DNA from: Bacteroides timonensis
Lineage (GTDB): Bacteria; Bacteroidota; Bacteroidia; Bacteroidales; Bacteroidaceae
Length of the DNA: 64,000 nucleotides
Direction: 5' to 3'
Assembly: GCF_000513195.1 (NCBI RefSeq)
Contig: NZ_CBVI010000001.1
Span: 248,001-312,000 of the forward strand
The notes beneath the pieces were generated by a model. It did not search any database. It saw only the letters and a program-made list of their open reading frames with translations, and was not told where the DNA came from. The translations under genes and the position numbers were made by a program. Shown one piece after another: positions 47,286-55,312 of the stretch (the first letter of the stretch is position 1; every line of letters begins with the position of its first letter).

Positions 47286-48215
47286 TCACATATCATATTT
47301 CTTTCCCTGATAAGCTCCGAGCTGACGCATTTTTTTTTGTATCCGATGATTAAATTCATAATTTTTCAGTCCCCAGTCGGGTGCAATTAACAATTCTTTA
47401 GGAGACTGCGAAACAAAGCGTTCTAAAACTAAATCGGGGCGCAGATGCTCTATATAGTCTATTACCAAATCAATATATTCTTCTACCCCGAAAAGGTGGA
47501 AGTCTTCGGGATGTTGTTCATATTCATGTGCCATACGGGTACCGCGTATCAACTGCAATTGATGCATTTTGAGAGTTGTAATCGGAAGGCGCGACAGCGT
47601 AGCGGCCTGTGCAACCAAGTCTTCATGCGTTTCACCGGGAAGTCCCAATATAACATGCCCACCGGTAAGAATGCCACAGGCAACAGTTCTTTCCACAGCA
47701 TCTACCGTATCCTGAAAAGTGTGTCCGCGATTGATTCGGCGGAGTGTGGCATCGTGGGTGCTTTCAATACCATATTCAACCAACAGGAAAGTGTTTTTAT
47801 TCACTTCTTCCAGATAATGCAGCAAAGTATCCGGCATACAATCCGGCCGGGTACCGATGACCAGACCGACCACATCGGGAACAGACAGTGCTTCCTCATA
47901 TTTCCGCTTCAATGCTTCCAATTCACCGTAAGTATTGGTGTATGCCTGAAAGTAGGCAAGGTATTTCATTTCGGGATACTTATGGGCGAAAAAGACTTTC
48001 CCCTCTTCCAACTGCTGAGTTACAGATTTTTCCGTACGACAGTATTCGGGATTGAAAGTCTGATTATTGCAATAGGTACAACCGCCATATCCTTTCACAC
48101 CATCCCGATTCGGGCAGGTGAAACCGGCATTCAGTGATATTTTCTGTACCTTATACGGAAAATAACGTTTCAGGAAAAGCGGAAACTCATTATATAATAT
48201 AGGTGCTACATCCAT
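47286..48215 (-). CDS. TIGR01212-family (YhcC-like) radical SAM protein
   Basis: 309 residues from the ATG at 48215 (MDVAPILYNEF); an upstream extension starts only with TTG and lies beyond the -7 box. Marks: SLNAGFTCPNRDGVKGYGGCTYCNN, the family's widely spaced Cys cluster for the 4Fe-4S centre, LAYFQAYTNTYG, GLVIGTRPDCMP, VEYGIESTHDATLRRINRGH and HVILGLPGETHEDLV. The family is conserved in many bacteria and has no firmly established reaction. Cytoplasmic. The promoter box 48233-48240 is just upstream. Confidence 0.92.
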   Translation of the reverse strand: MDVAPILYNEFPLFLKRYFPYKVQKISLNAGFTCPNRDGVKGYGGCTYCNNQTFNPEYCRTEKSVTQQLEEGKVFFAHKYPEMKYLAYFQAYTNTYGELEALKRKYEEALSVPDVVGLVIGTRPDCMPDTLLHYLEEVNKNTFLLVEYGIESTHDATLRRINRGHTFQDTVDAVERTVACGILTGGHVILGLPGETHEDLVAQAATLSRLPITTLKMHQLQLIRGTRMAHEYEQHPEDFHLFGVEEYIDLVIDYIEHLRPDLVLERFVSQSPKELLIAPDWGLKNYEFNHRIQKKMRQLGAYQGKKYDM

Positions 48216-48232
48216 AAAGCTGTTATTTGTTA

Positions 48233-48240
48233 CAAAAATA
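48233..48240 (-). promoter_or_regulatory. -7 box of the radical SAM gene
   Basis: Minus strand TATTTTTG, TAnnTTTG match, 18 bp before the ATG at 48215; it excludes the longer TTG start. Confidence 0.5.
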
Positions 48241-48425
48241 AGGCTTTTCTTTGAGATAAAGCTTCGGTTAGGATACAAATGTGAGCCCGGAAAAAGGTGT
48301 CGCACATAAAAGTTGAATTCAGCGTTCAATGAAAAGTTGATTCAAGTTACCCTCACTGCTCTCACTTTTAGTGTGTAATCGCTGATAGTTAAGATATTAA
48401 GTGTGGTGGTAGTAAAAAATCCGGT

Positions 48426-48449
48426 GTGAGGGCAAGGGGTTGCTCTCAC
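48426..48449. repeat. Hairpin GTGAGGGCAA / TTGCTCTCAC
   Basis: Two 10-bp arms with one G-T type mismatch around a GGGG loop. On the minus strand it is followed by CCGGATTTTTT, like a terminator, but no minus-strand gene ends here. The word GCTCTCACTTT also occurs alone at about 48356. Confidence 0.55.
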
Positions 48450-48551
48450 TTTCGCAGTCAAACCATATAGGACGGGGCATTCATTCATTTCATATCAGTC
48501 ACTATTCTACTAAGAACCAGCGAAATACCCCACCAGCCTTAGGAATAATCA

Positions 48552-48639
48552 GGTGTTGACCTTGGTTAACAGGCTTATCAACCAAGGTTGACGGACCTGT
48601 TTACCAAGGTTGGCAGGGCTGTTAACCAAGGTCAACACC
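48552..48639. repeat. 22-bp-phased array of CCAAGG palindromic units, first inverted
   Basis: CCTTGG at 48560, then CCAAGG at 48582, 48604 and 48626: four units exactly 22 bp apart, the first inverted. Each unit is itself a near palindrome (CAACCAAGGTTG type). The outermost units form a perfect 21-bp inverted repeat, 48552-48572 with 48619-48639. It has the same geometry as the array at 4427-4501 with unrelated sequence. Confidence 0.95.
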
Positions 48640-48979
48640 CGGTAAAGCCTACTGCAAAAGTTCAAACAGACATAGCCAAAACAAATAATCACCTGATATC
48701 AAATACGATTTATGCATATCCGGTACATAACCGAGCCGTATCTGAACCGTATTTGCTATAACTCACATATCCACCTAACAGCTCCGGAGACAAACGTTAA
48801 CGAACATAAAACCATTTATTTTGTATTGCATTAAAAAATGTTTCTCCCATTGATAATAAACAAGATAGAATACGAGCGTTGCACATCAGGACGAATCCAT
48901 TAAATACATTTTAGTGATCAGCAACATGTTTTACATACATTTCCTTCTATAAAGAAGCATGGAAAACGAAATTAATTCA

Positions 48980-48987
48980 TAGCTTTG
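48980..48987 (+). promoter_or_regulatory. -7 promoter box of the ROK/MFS/SIS operon
   Basis: TAGCTTTG, a perfect TAnnTTTG match, 42 bp before the ATG at 49029. Confidence 0.65.
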
Positions 48988-49028
48988 CCTAAAACCTTGA
49001 TAGATCAACCTATAAATACTATAACACC

Positions 49029-49988
49029 ATGGCTACCATCGCTCTCGACATAGGCGGCACCAAAATAGCAAGCGCTATTTTCCTCCCTGACGGAAGTATG
49101 TTGTTCAACCGAAAGCGTCTGCTGAAAGGAAGAACGGGACACGAAGTAGGCAAACTTGCCGCAGAAATCCTTGCTAAACTCCTGACTGTTGCCCGCAGAA
49201 GCCGTATCCAGATTGACGGCGTCGGTATATGTGTCCCCGGCATTGTCTATTCGCAGACGGGACGTGTATGGGCCCCGAACATCCCCGGCTGGGAAAACTA
49301 CCCGCTACAAGAAGTACTCCGTACCGTAACGGCACCGGATATAGAAATCTACATCGACAGCGACCGTACTTGCTATATGTATGGAGAAATGTGGCAGGGA
49401 GCAGCCAAAGACTGCCATAGTGCAGTATTCATTGCCGTAGGAACCGGTATAGGCGCTGGAATCATCATCGACGGACACGTGTTGCACGGCGCAAACGACA
49501 TCATCGGCGCTACCGGCTGGATGGCACTGCAACCTCCTTATAAAGAAGAATACGATGCCTGCGGTTGTTTCGAATATTATGCCTCGGGAAATGGTATCGG
49601 AGCCAGAGTGCGGGATGCAGTCCGTGCAAATAAAGCTTATAAAGGACGCTTACGTCAAAAACCTATCTGCCGCATTTCCGCTTATGATGTATTCAGCGCA
49701 TACAATGAGGAAGATCCGATTGCAGTTTCCGTACTACACAAAGCCATAGAAATGTGGGGAATGGCCTCTGCCAACTTTGTCAGCCTGCTGAATCCGCAAA
49801 AGATAATCTGGGGTGGAGGGGTATTCGGCCCTGCCGGTATCTTTATAGATGATATCTACAAAGAAGCCTGCAAATGGGCACAACCGCTCAGTATCAAGCA
49901 GGTGGAATTTGTAGCCTCTCAATTGTCCGGTAATGCCGGACTGATAGGAGCTGCCTTTCTCGCTATTAAAAAGCACCTGTACGAGTAA
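49029..49988 (+). CDS. Divergent ROK-family protein (sugar kinase-like)
   Basis: 319 residues. N-terminal phosphate-1 motif ALDIGGTKIASAIF, GVGICVPGIV, and phosphate-2 motif FIAVGTGIGAGIIIDG are clear. The catalytic Asp region is IDSDRTCYMYGE in place of the usual NDANAAA-type sequence. The normal ROK segment with Glu-x-Gly-His is replaced by GATGWMALQPPYKEE, and the CxCGxxGC zinc site is reduced to ACGCFEYYASG. So the ATP fold is kept but the substrate and zinc site is altered; no HTH, so not a NagC-type repressor. Probably phosphorylates a sugar or amino sugar, or has lost activity. It starts an operon with an MFS transporter (33 bp gap) and a SIS protein. Confidence 0.85.
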   Translation: MATIALDIGGTKIASAIFLPDGSMLFNRKRLLKGRTGHEVGKLAAEILAKLLTVARRSRIQIDGVGICVPGIVYSQTGRVWAPNIPGWENYPLQEVLRTVTAPDIEIYIDSDRTCYMYGEMWQGAAKDCHSAVFIAVGTGIGAGIIIDGHVLHGANDIIGATGWMALQPPYKEEYDACGCFEYYASGNGIGARVRDAVRANKAYKGRLRQKPICRISAYDVFSAYNEEDPIAVSVLHKAIEMWGMASANFVSLLNPQKIIWGGGVFGPAGIFIDDIYKEACKWAQPLSIKQVEFVASQLSGNAGLIGAAFLAIKKHLYE

Positions 49989-50021
49989 TCTTACCACCTT
50001 ACTTATCTTTATTATATTAAT

Positions 50022-51167
50022 ATGAGTAGTTACAACAAGAATCTGGTTTTCACGGCTGCGTGCATCGGTATGTGCTTCTTTGGCATTTCGATGATCACCC
50101 TGGGCTCGGTACTACCGTCCCTCACCACCAAACTGGGTTTGGACAATCTCCAAGCCACCGCACTGGTGACATTCCTGCCTCTCGGTTTATTGGGAGGCTC
50201 CCTGTTGTTCGGTCCTATTGTAGATCGCTTCGGACACAAAGCGTTACTGCTGCTCAGTTGTCTGGTCGTGTTGCTCGGACTGGAAGGAATTGCTTTCTTT
50301 ACAAGTATCCCATTGTTGCAACTTTCCATTATCGGCATCGGCCTGGGAGGAGGGATTCTGAACGGTGAAACAAATGCTTTAGTAGCTGATATTTCCGACG
50401 AAGCGGAGAAAGGTTCGCGCCTTAGTCTGCTGGGTGCATTCTATGGTATCGGTGCGCTGGGGATTCCTGTATTACTCAGTTTCCTGTCCGGATATTATTC
50501 TTTTGAAATTATACTGCAAGGCACGGGCGTTGTAATGCTGGCAGGTATCCTGTTCTGTCTCGGTGTACGCTTCCCCGCCCCCAAACAGCCACAAGGATTC
50601 CCAATCAAAGAAGGACTGGGGTTGTTAAAAGAAAGCAGCTTATTATTACTCAGTTTTATCCTCTTTTTCCAAAGCGGTATCGAAGGTGTATGCAATAACT
50701 GGACTACACTCTACCTGGGACAAACCACCAACATCCCCGAAAACCGGGCGCTCATGGCACTGACTTGCATGGTGGCCGGACTGACTGTTGCCCGTCTGTT
50801 GCTGGTGGTTCTCTTCAAAAAGATAAAACAGGAAACTGTTCTTCGCGCCAGCCTGATTACGGCCGCAATAGGTTTTGCACTGCTCACTTTTTCACCGGAC
50901 TTTGCACGTGCTGCCATAGACATGGTGCTTGTCGGTGCAGGACTGGCATCTACTTTCCCCGTCATACTCAGCATTGTCGGCAGCCGGTACGCTTCTCTGT
51001 CGGGAACGGCATTCAGTGTGGCCCTTGTTATAGCTCTGATCGGACAGACATTACTGAACAGCCTCACGGGAATTATCTCGCAAGGATACAGTATCGTTGT
51101 GTATCCTTATATGATGATTGCCTCCCTGCTCATCATGCTTCTATTGTTTAAACGCTCACTCAAATAA
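50022..51167 (+). CDS. Major facilitator superfamily sugar transporter-like protein
   Basis: 381 residues, about 12 membrane helices (for example LVFTAACIGMCFFGISMITL, ALLLLSCLVVLLGLEGIAFF, LLLLSFILFFQSGIEGV). The MFS loop 2-3 signature is seen as GPIVDRFGHKALLLL. The order resembles FucP/NarK-like or sugar/proton symporters of Bacteroidota. Gene spacing of 33 bp before and 35 bp after shows it belongs with the ROK and SIS genes, suggesting uptake of the same sugar they process. The substrate is not known. Confidence 0.9.
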   Translation: MSSYNKNLVFTAACIGMCFFGISMITLGSVLPSLTTKLGLDNLQATALVTFLPLGLLGGSLLFGPIVDRFGHKALLLLSCLVVLLGLEGIAFFTSIPLLQLSIIGIGLGGGILNGETNALVADISDEAEKGSRLSLLGAFYGIGALGIPVLLSFLSGYYSFEIILQGTGVVMLAGILFCLGVRFPAPKQPQGFPIKEGLGLLKESSLLLLSFILFFQSGIEGVCNNWTTLYLGQTTNIPENRALMALTCMVAGLTVARLLLVVLFKKIKQETVLRASLITAAIGFALLTFSPDFARAAIDMVLVGAGLASTFPVILSIVGSRYASLSGTAFSVALVIALIGQTLLNSLTGIISQGYSIVVYPYMMIASLLIMLLLFKRSLK

Positions 51168-51202
51168 AAGAAATTATTTACCCCCTAAAAATCAAAAAAA
51201 TT

Positions 51203-51964
51203 ATGTTAGCACTTGAATGGTTAAAAAACGCGCATGGCATCATGGAAAAACTGGAAGCCACGCAATTGGAGAATATCAAAAAGGCAGCCACCGCTATGGC
51301 AGATTCCATCGAAGCCGGCCGTTGGGTACACACGTTCGGATGTGGTCACGCAACAATTCCCGTTGAAGAGATGTATCCTCGTATCGGTAGTTTTGTAGGT
51401 TTTCACCCACTGTGCGAACTTCCGCTGACATTCTTTACACAAATCATCGGCCAAATGGGTATCCATCAATTCCTGTTTCTGGAAAGAACAGAAGGTTACG
51501 GACAGGCAATCATGAAGAATTATGATTTCGATTCCAAAGATTGCATCTGGATTTTCTCTCACACAGGAATCAATGCAGTAAACATCGACATGGCACTGGA
51601 AGCTAAGAAGCGCGGTATGAAAGTCATCGTTTACGGCTCAGCCGGAGAAACAGGCGACAAAGCAAGCCGTCATTCCAGCGGCAAGAACCTGTTCCAACTT
51701 GCCGATATTATAGTGGACTCCTGCGTGCCTTTGGTAGATGCTTCCGTGCCTTTGAAGAATCACTTCGACAAGGTGGGGCCATTGTCAACCCTAAGTTTCG
51801 TTACTATGGTATGGATGACCATCACTACCGTTGCCGAAATTCTGGCAGATCGCGGCGTACATCTGTATATCCATCCGTCACATAACGTGCCGGGCGACAC
51901 AACAGCTCACGAACGCCTGGATGCAGCTATTGCCGAATATCAAAAGAAAGTAAAAATCCTCTAA
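51203..51964 (+). CDS. SIS-domain phosphosugar isomerase/binding protein
   Basis: 253 residues with one SIS domain. A helical N-terminus is followed by VHTFGCGHATIPVEEMYPR, WIFSHTGINAVNIDMALEAKKRGMKVIVYGS (phosphosugar loop SHTG in place of the usual SxSG) and a C-terminal helical cap. It resembles the sugar isomerase-like SIS proteins found with amino-sugar uptake genes, not MurQ, whose etherase signature is absent. Probable job: isomerise or bind the phosphorylated sugar produced by the ROK kinase. A rho-independent terminator follows, so it is the last gene of the operon. Confidence 0.88.
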   Translation: MLALEWLKNAHGIMEKLEATQLENIKKAATAMADSIEAGRWVHTFGCGHATIPVEEMYPRIGSFVGFHPLCELPLTFFTQIIGQMGIHQFLFLERTEGYGQAIMKNYDFDSKDCIWIFSHTGINAVNIDMALEAKKRGMKVIVYGSAGETGDKASRHSSGKNLFQLADIIVDSCVPLVDASVPLKNHFDKVGPLSTLSFVTMVWMTITTVAEILADRGVHLYIHPSHNVPGDTTAHERLDAAIAEYQKKVKIL

Positions 51965-52001
51965 CCCAAAGAAGCCCCAATCATCATTTATGAGTGACGG
52001 T

Positions 52002-52044
52002 AGCCCGCCTCAGCTTTGCCCCCACAAAGCTCGACGGGCTTTTT
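52002..52044 (+). terminator. Rho-independent terminator of the ROK/MFS/SIS operon
   Basis: AGCCCG (52002-52007) pairs with CGGGCT (52035-52040), with an inner 7-bp stem AGCTTTG/CAAAGCT, followed by TTTTT. It lies 38 bp after the SIS stop. Confidence 0.9.
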
Positions 52045-52090
52045 ACAATTAGGAAACATAATTTATCTACACTTTTTCAGTTTTTATCCC

Positions 52091-52098
52091 TATATTTG
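52091..52098 (+). promoter_or_regulatory. -7 promoter box of the dipeptidyl peptidase gene
   Basis: TATATTTG, perfect TAnnTTTG match, 26 bp before the ATG at 52124. It lies inside the longer open frame, showing that the upstream ATG at 52016 is not used. Confidence 0.65.
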
Positions 52099-52123
52099 CC
52101 CTCTAAAGAAATCAAACAGGATT

Positions 52124-54334
52124 ATGAAACAGATAAGTATTGCAATTCTTCTTTGCCTCTGCGCATTGGCAGGCTTTGCACAAGGCGGTCAGCCTCTCGA
52201 TTTAAAAGATATTGTATCAGGTAAATTCCGTGCTGAAAATATTTACGGAGTCATTCCCATTCCCGGAGACGGGGAACACTATTCGCAAATGAATGCGGAA
52301 GGAACGCAAATCATCAAATACTCTTTCAAGACAGGAAAACAGGTAGAAGTATTGTTCGATGCTGCTACCGCACGCGAATGTCCGTTTAAGACGTTTGACA
52401 GCTACAGTTTTTCACCTGACGGCAGCAAACTGCTTATTGCTACAGAACAGACTCCGATTTATCGCCGCTCTTATACAGCTATACATTATATATATAGTCT
52501 GAAGCGAAATGTCAACGGAGAAATCAATAACATAGTAGAAAAGCTTTCAGACGGTGGACCGCAGCAAGCACCTGTATTTTCACCGGACGGAACAATGGTT
52601 GCATTTGTACGGGATAATAATATCTATCTTGTGAAGTTTCTCTACGGAAACAGCGAAAGCCAGGTTACGGAAGACGGCAAGCGTAATGCCGTTCTGAACG
52701 GTATCCCCGACTGGGTATATGAAGAAGAATTTTCTTTCAACCGTGCTCTGGAGTTCAGTGCCGACAGTAAGATGCTGGCTTATATCCGCTTTGACGAGAC
52801 GGAAGTGCCTTCTTACAGTTTCCCTGTTTTTGCCGGAAGCAATCCTCACATCACAGCTTTTGAGAAGTATCCGGGAGATTATACTTATAAATACCCCAAA
52901 ACAGGAGAGGCAAATTCAAAGGTCAGTGTACATACCTTCGATATCAAATCGAAAGTAACCCGCAAGATGCAGGTTCCCTTGGATGCTGACGGGTACATCC
53001 CGCGTATCCGCTTCACACAAGATCCTAACAAGTTGGCCATTATCACCTTAAACCGCCATCAGAACCGCCTCGACATGTATTTCGGTGATCCGCGTTCTAC
53101 TGTTTGCAAACAGGTGTTGCGTGACGAAAGTGACGCTTATATCAAAGAAGGCGTATTCGATAATATCATTTTCTATCCGGAAAACTTCAGCTTCGTGAGC
53201 GAAAAGAGTGGTTACAATCATCTGTACTGGTACAGCATGGGTGGAAATCTGATTAAACAGGTTACCAGTGGGAACTATGAAGTAAAAGAATTCCTGGGTT
53301 GGGATGCTGATGATAACAGTTTCTATTATATCAGTAATGAGGAAAGCCCGCTGCGCCAGGCTGTATACCAAATTGACCGCAAGGGAAAGAAAACCAAACT
53401 TTCTTCTCAACCGGGTCTCAACAGTGCACAGTTCAGTACGAACATGAAGTACTACATGAATCGTTATTCAAACCTGAATACTCCCACTGTCATTACTCTA
53501 AATGATAATACAGGTAAAGTATTGAGTACGCTTGTTACGAATGATAATCTGAAACAGACTTTAGCCAAATACAGTGTACCTCAGAAAGAGTTCTTCACTT
53601 TCAAGACCGGAGATGGTGTAAGTCTGAACGGTTGGATGATGAAGCCGGTGAATTTCTCCGCATCCAAGAAATACCCTGTACTTCTGTATCAATACAGCGG
53701 ACCCGGTTCGCAACAGGTACTGGACACATGGAGCATCAGTTGGGAAACCTATATGGCCAGTCGTGGTTTTATCGTAGTCTGTGTAGACGGACGTGGAACC
53801 GGCGGACGTGGTGCAGACTTCGAAAAATGCACTTATCTGAATCTTGGCGTGAAAGAGGCGAAAGATCAGGTGGCAACAGCCCAATATATGGGTAGCCAGC
53901 CGTATGTAGACAAAAACCGTATCGGCATCTGGGGCTGGAGTTATGGCGGATACATGACCATCATGAGTATGAGTGAGGGAACGCCCGTATTCAAGGCCGG
54001 AGTTGCAGTAGCAGCCGTCACTGACTGGAATTACTACGACACAATTTATGGCGAACGCTTCATGCGCACTCCCAAAGAGAATGCTGAAGGATATAAAGGC
54101 TCTTCCGCTTTCACCCGGGCAGACAAATTGCATGGCAATTTATTGCTGGTACATGGAATGGCGGATGACAATGTTCATTTCCAGAACTGTGCAGAATACG
54201 CAGAGCACCTGGTGCAGTTGAACAAGCAATTCGATATGCAACTTTATACAAACCGTAACCACAGTATCTATGGCGGAAACACCCGTTATCATCTGTATAC
54301 GAAGCTGACGAATTTCTTTGAAAAAAATCTTTAA
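52124..54334 (+). CDS. S9B-family dipeptidyl peptidase IV-like serine peptidase
   Basis: 736 residues from the ATG at 52124 (signal MKQISIAILLCLCALAGFAQ); the frame extends further upstream but across the terminator and promoter. N-terminal eight-bladed propeller of the DPP IV type, with DWVYEEEFSFNRA carrying the paired Glu that bind the substrate amino terminus (near 200), then an alpha/beta-hydrolase domain: GIWGWSYGGYM with the nucleophile Ser near 606, GMADDNVHF with the Asp near 681, and NRNHSIYGG with the His near 713. Probable reaction: release of N-terminal Xaa-Pro dipeptides in the periplasm. The length is normal for the family. Confidence 0.95.
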   Translation: MKQISIAILLCLCALAGFAQGGQPLDLKDIVSGKFRAENIYGVIPIPGDGEHYSQMNAEGTQIIKYSFKTGKQVEVLFDAATARECPFKTFDSYSFSPDGSKLLIATEQTPIYRRSYTAIHYIYSLKRNVNGEINNIVEKLSDGGPQQAPVFSPDGTMVAFVRDNNIYLVKFLYGNSESQVTEDGKRNAVLNGIPDWVYEEEFSFNRALEFSADSKMLAYIRFDETEVPSYSFPVFAGSNPHITAFEKYPGDYTYKYPKTGEANSKVSVHTFDIKSKVTRKMQVPLDADGYIPRIRFTQDPNKLAIITLNRHQNRLDMYFGDPRSTVCKQVLRDESDAYIKEGVFDNIIFYPENFSFVSEKSGYNHLYWYSMGGNLIKQVTSGNYEVKEFLGWDADDNSFYYISNEESPLRQAVYQIDRKGKKTKLSSQPGLNSAQFSTNMKYYMNRYSNLNTPTVITLNDNTGKVLSTLVTNDNLKQTLAKYSVPQKEFFTFKTGDGVSLNGWMMKPVNFSASKKYPVLLYQYSGPGSQQVLDTWSISWETYMASRGFIVVCVDGRGTGGRGADFEKCTYLNLGVKEAKDQVATAQYMGSQPYVDKNRIGIWGWSYGGYMTIMSMSEGTPVFKAGVAVAAVTDWNYYDTIYGERFMRTPKENAEGYKGSSAFTRADKLHGNLLLVHGMADDNVHFQNCAEYAEHLVQLNKQFDMQLYTNRNHSIYGGNTRYHLYTKLTNFFEKNL

Positions 54335-54385
54335 GATCATAAAGTTCACCACAGATTACATAGATCAGATTTCTTTATTTCTATC

Positions 54386-55255
54386 ATGAAAGACAGAGTA
54401 CGCAAACCCGAATGGCTCAAAATAAGTATTGGAGCCAATGAACGGTATACCGAAACCAAACGTATAGTTGAATCCCACTGCCTGCATACCATTTGCAGTA
54501 GCGGACGTTGCCCTAATATGGGAGAATGTTGGGGTAAAGGGACTGCCACCTTCATGATAGGCGGTGACATCTGTACCCGTTGCTGCAAATTCTGTAATAC
54601 ACAGACAGGTAAACCGCTTCCATTAGATATGGAAGAGCCTACCCATGTGGCGGAATCCATAGCCTTGATGAAACTGTCCCATGCTGTCATCACTTCCGTA
54701 GACCGGGATGATCTACCGGACCTCGGCGCTGCACATTGGGCATGCACCATACGCGAAATCAAACGCCTCAATCCGGAAACTACCATCGAGGTGCTGATCC
54801 CCGACTTTCAAGGAAGAAAAGAATTGGTATCCCAGGTCATTGAAGCACAACCGGAAATTATCTCCCACAATATGGAAACGGTGAAACGCATCACTCCACT
54901 GGTACGTAGTGCAGCCCGCTACGAAACAAGCCTGGAAGTAATACGCCAGATAGCCGACAGCGGAATCACAGCAAAATCAGGAATCATGGTAGGATTAGGC
55001 GAAACTCCGGAAGAAGTGGAAGAACTGATGGATGACTTGCGCCGTGCAGGATGTCAAATCCTGACCATCGGGCAGTACTTGCAACCTTCACATAAACATT
55101 ACCCTGTGGCAGAATACGTTACTCCCGCACAATTCGCTTCTTACAAAGAAACCGGTCTGGCAAAAGGATTCGATCAGGTAGAAAGTGCACCTTTGGTGCG
55201 TTCTTCTTATCATGCCGAAAAACAGGTACAGTTTTACAAAAAAGAAACGAAGTAA
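54386..55255 (+). CDS. lipA: Lipoyl synthase
   Basis: 289 residues, normal length. Radical SAM enzyme that inserts two sulfurs into protein-bound octanoyl groups. Auxiliary cluster Cys: CSSGRCPNMGECWG region after HTICSS; radical SAM cluster: CTRCCKFCNT. Further marks AVITSVDRDDLPDLGAAHW, SGIMVGLGETPEEVEEL and YLQPSHKHYPVAEYV, and the C-terminal Arg-Ser-Ser-Tyr end (APLVRSSYHAEKQ). It lies 51 bp after the peptidase gene. A short stretch before it (54350-54366) resembles dispersed AT-rich repeats. No lipB is adjacent. Confidence 0.97.
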   Translation: MKDRVRKPEWLKISIGANERYTETKRIVESHCLHTICSSGRCPNMGECWGKGTATFMIGGDICTRCCKFCNTQTGKPLPLDMEEPTHVAESIALMKLSHAVITSVDRDDLPDLGAAHWACTIREIKRLNPETTIEVLIPDFQGRKELVSQVIEAQPEIISHNMETVKRITPLVRSAARYETSLEVIRQIADSGITAKSGIMVGLGETPEEVEELMDDLRRAGCQILTIGQYLQPSHKHYPVAEYVTPAQFASYKETGLAKGFDQVESAPLVRSSYHAEKQVQFYKKETK

Positions 55256-55278
55256 AAACCAATTGCTCTACTTATTTG

Positions 55279-55294
55279 TTATCTATGAGATAAC
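55279..55294. promoter_or_regulatory. Small perfect inverted repeat before the Nudix-tail membrane protein
   Basis: GTTATCT ATG AGATAAC: 7-bp arms with a 3-bp spacer, about 19 bp before the ATG at 55313. It could be an operator; no perfect TAnnTTTG box is seen for this gene, so it may be read through from lipA. Confidence 0.35.
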
Positions 55295-55312
55295 GACAAA
55301 ATAAAGTTTGCA

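Larger units (their letters stand above)
48216..49028. other. Divergent intergenic region with 22-bp-phased palindromic array
   Basis: 813 bp between the divergent radical SAM gene and the ROK operon. It holds the two -7 boxes (48233-48240 minus, 48980-48987 plus), a hairpin at 48426-48449 and the CCAAGG array at 48552-48639. No gene is visible in the remainder. Confidence 0.7.

Noticed and set aside
48426..48449. Terminator for a minus-strand gene
   Set aside because: No minus-strand gene ends upstream of it; recorded only as a hairpin.
52016..52123. 36-residue N-terminal extension of the dipeptidyl peptidase from an upstream ATG
   Set aside because: It would run across the terminator loop and the -7 box, and the signal peptide begins only at 52124.
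53561..54133. 190-codon open frame on the minus strand
   Set aside because: Antisense to the catalytic domain of the dipeptidyl peptidase, where codon constraint opens the opposite frame.
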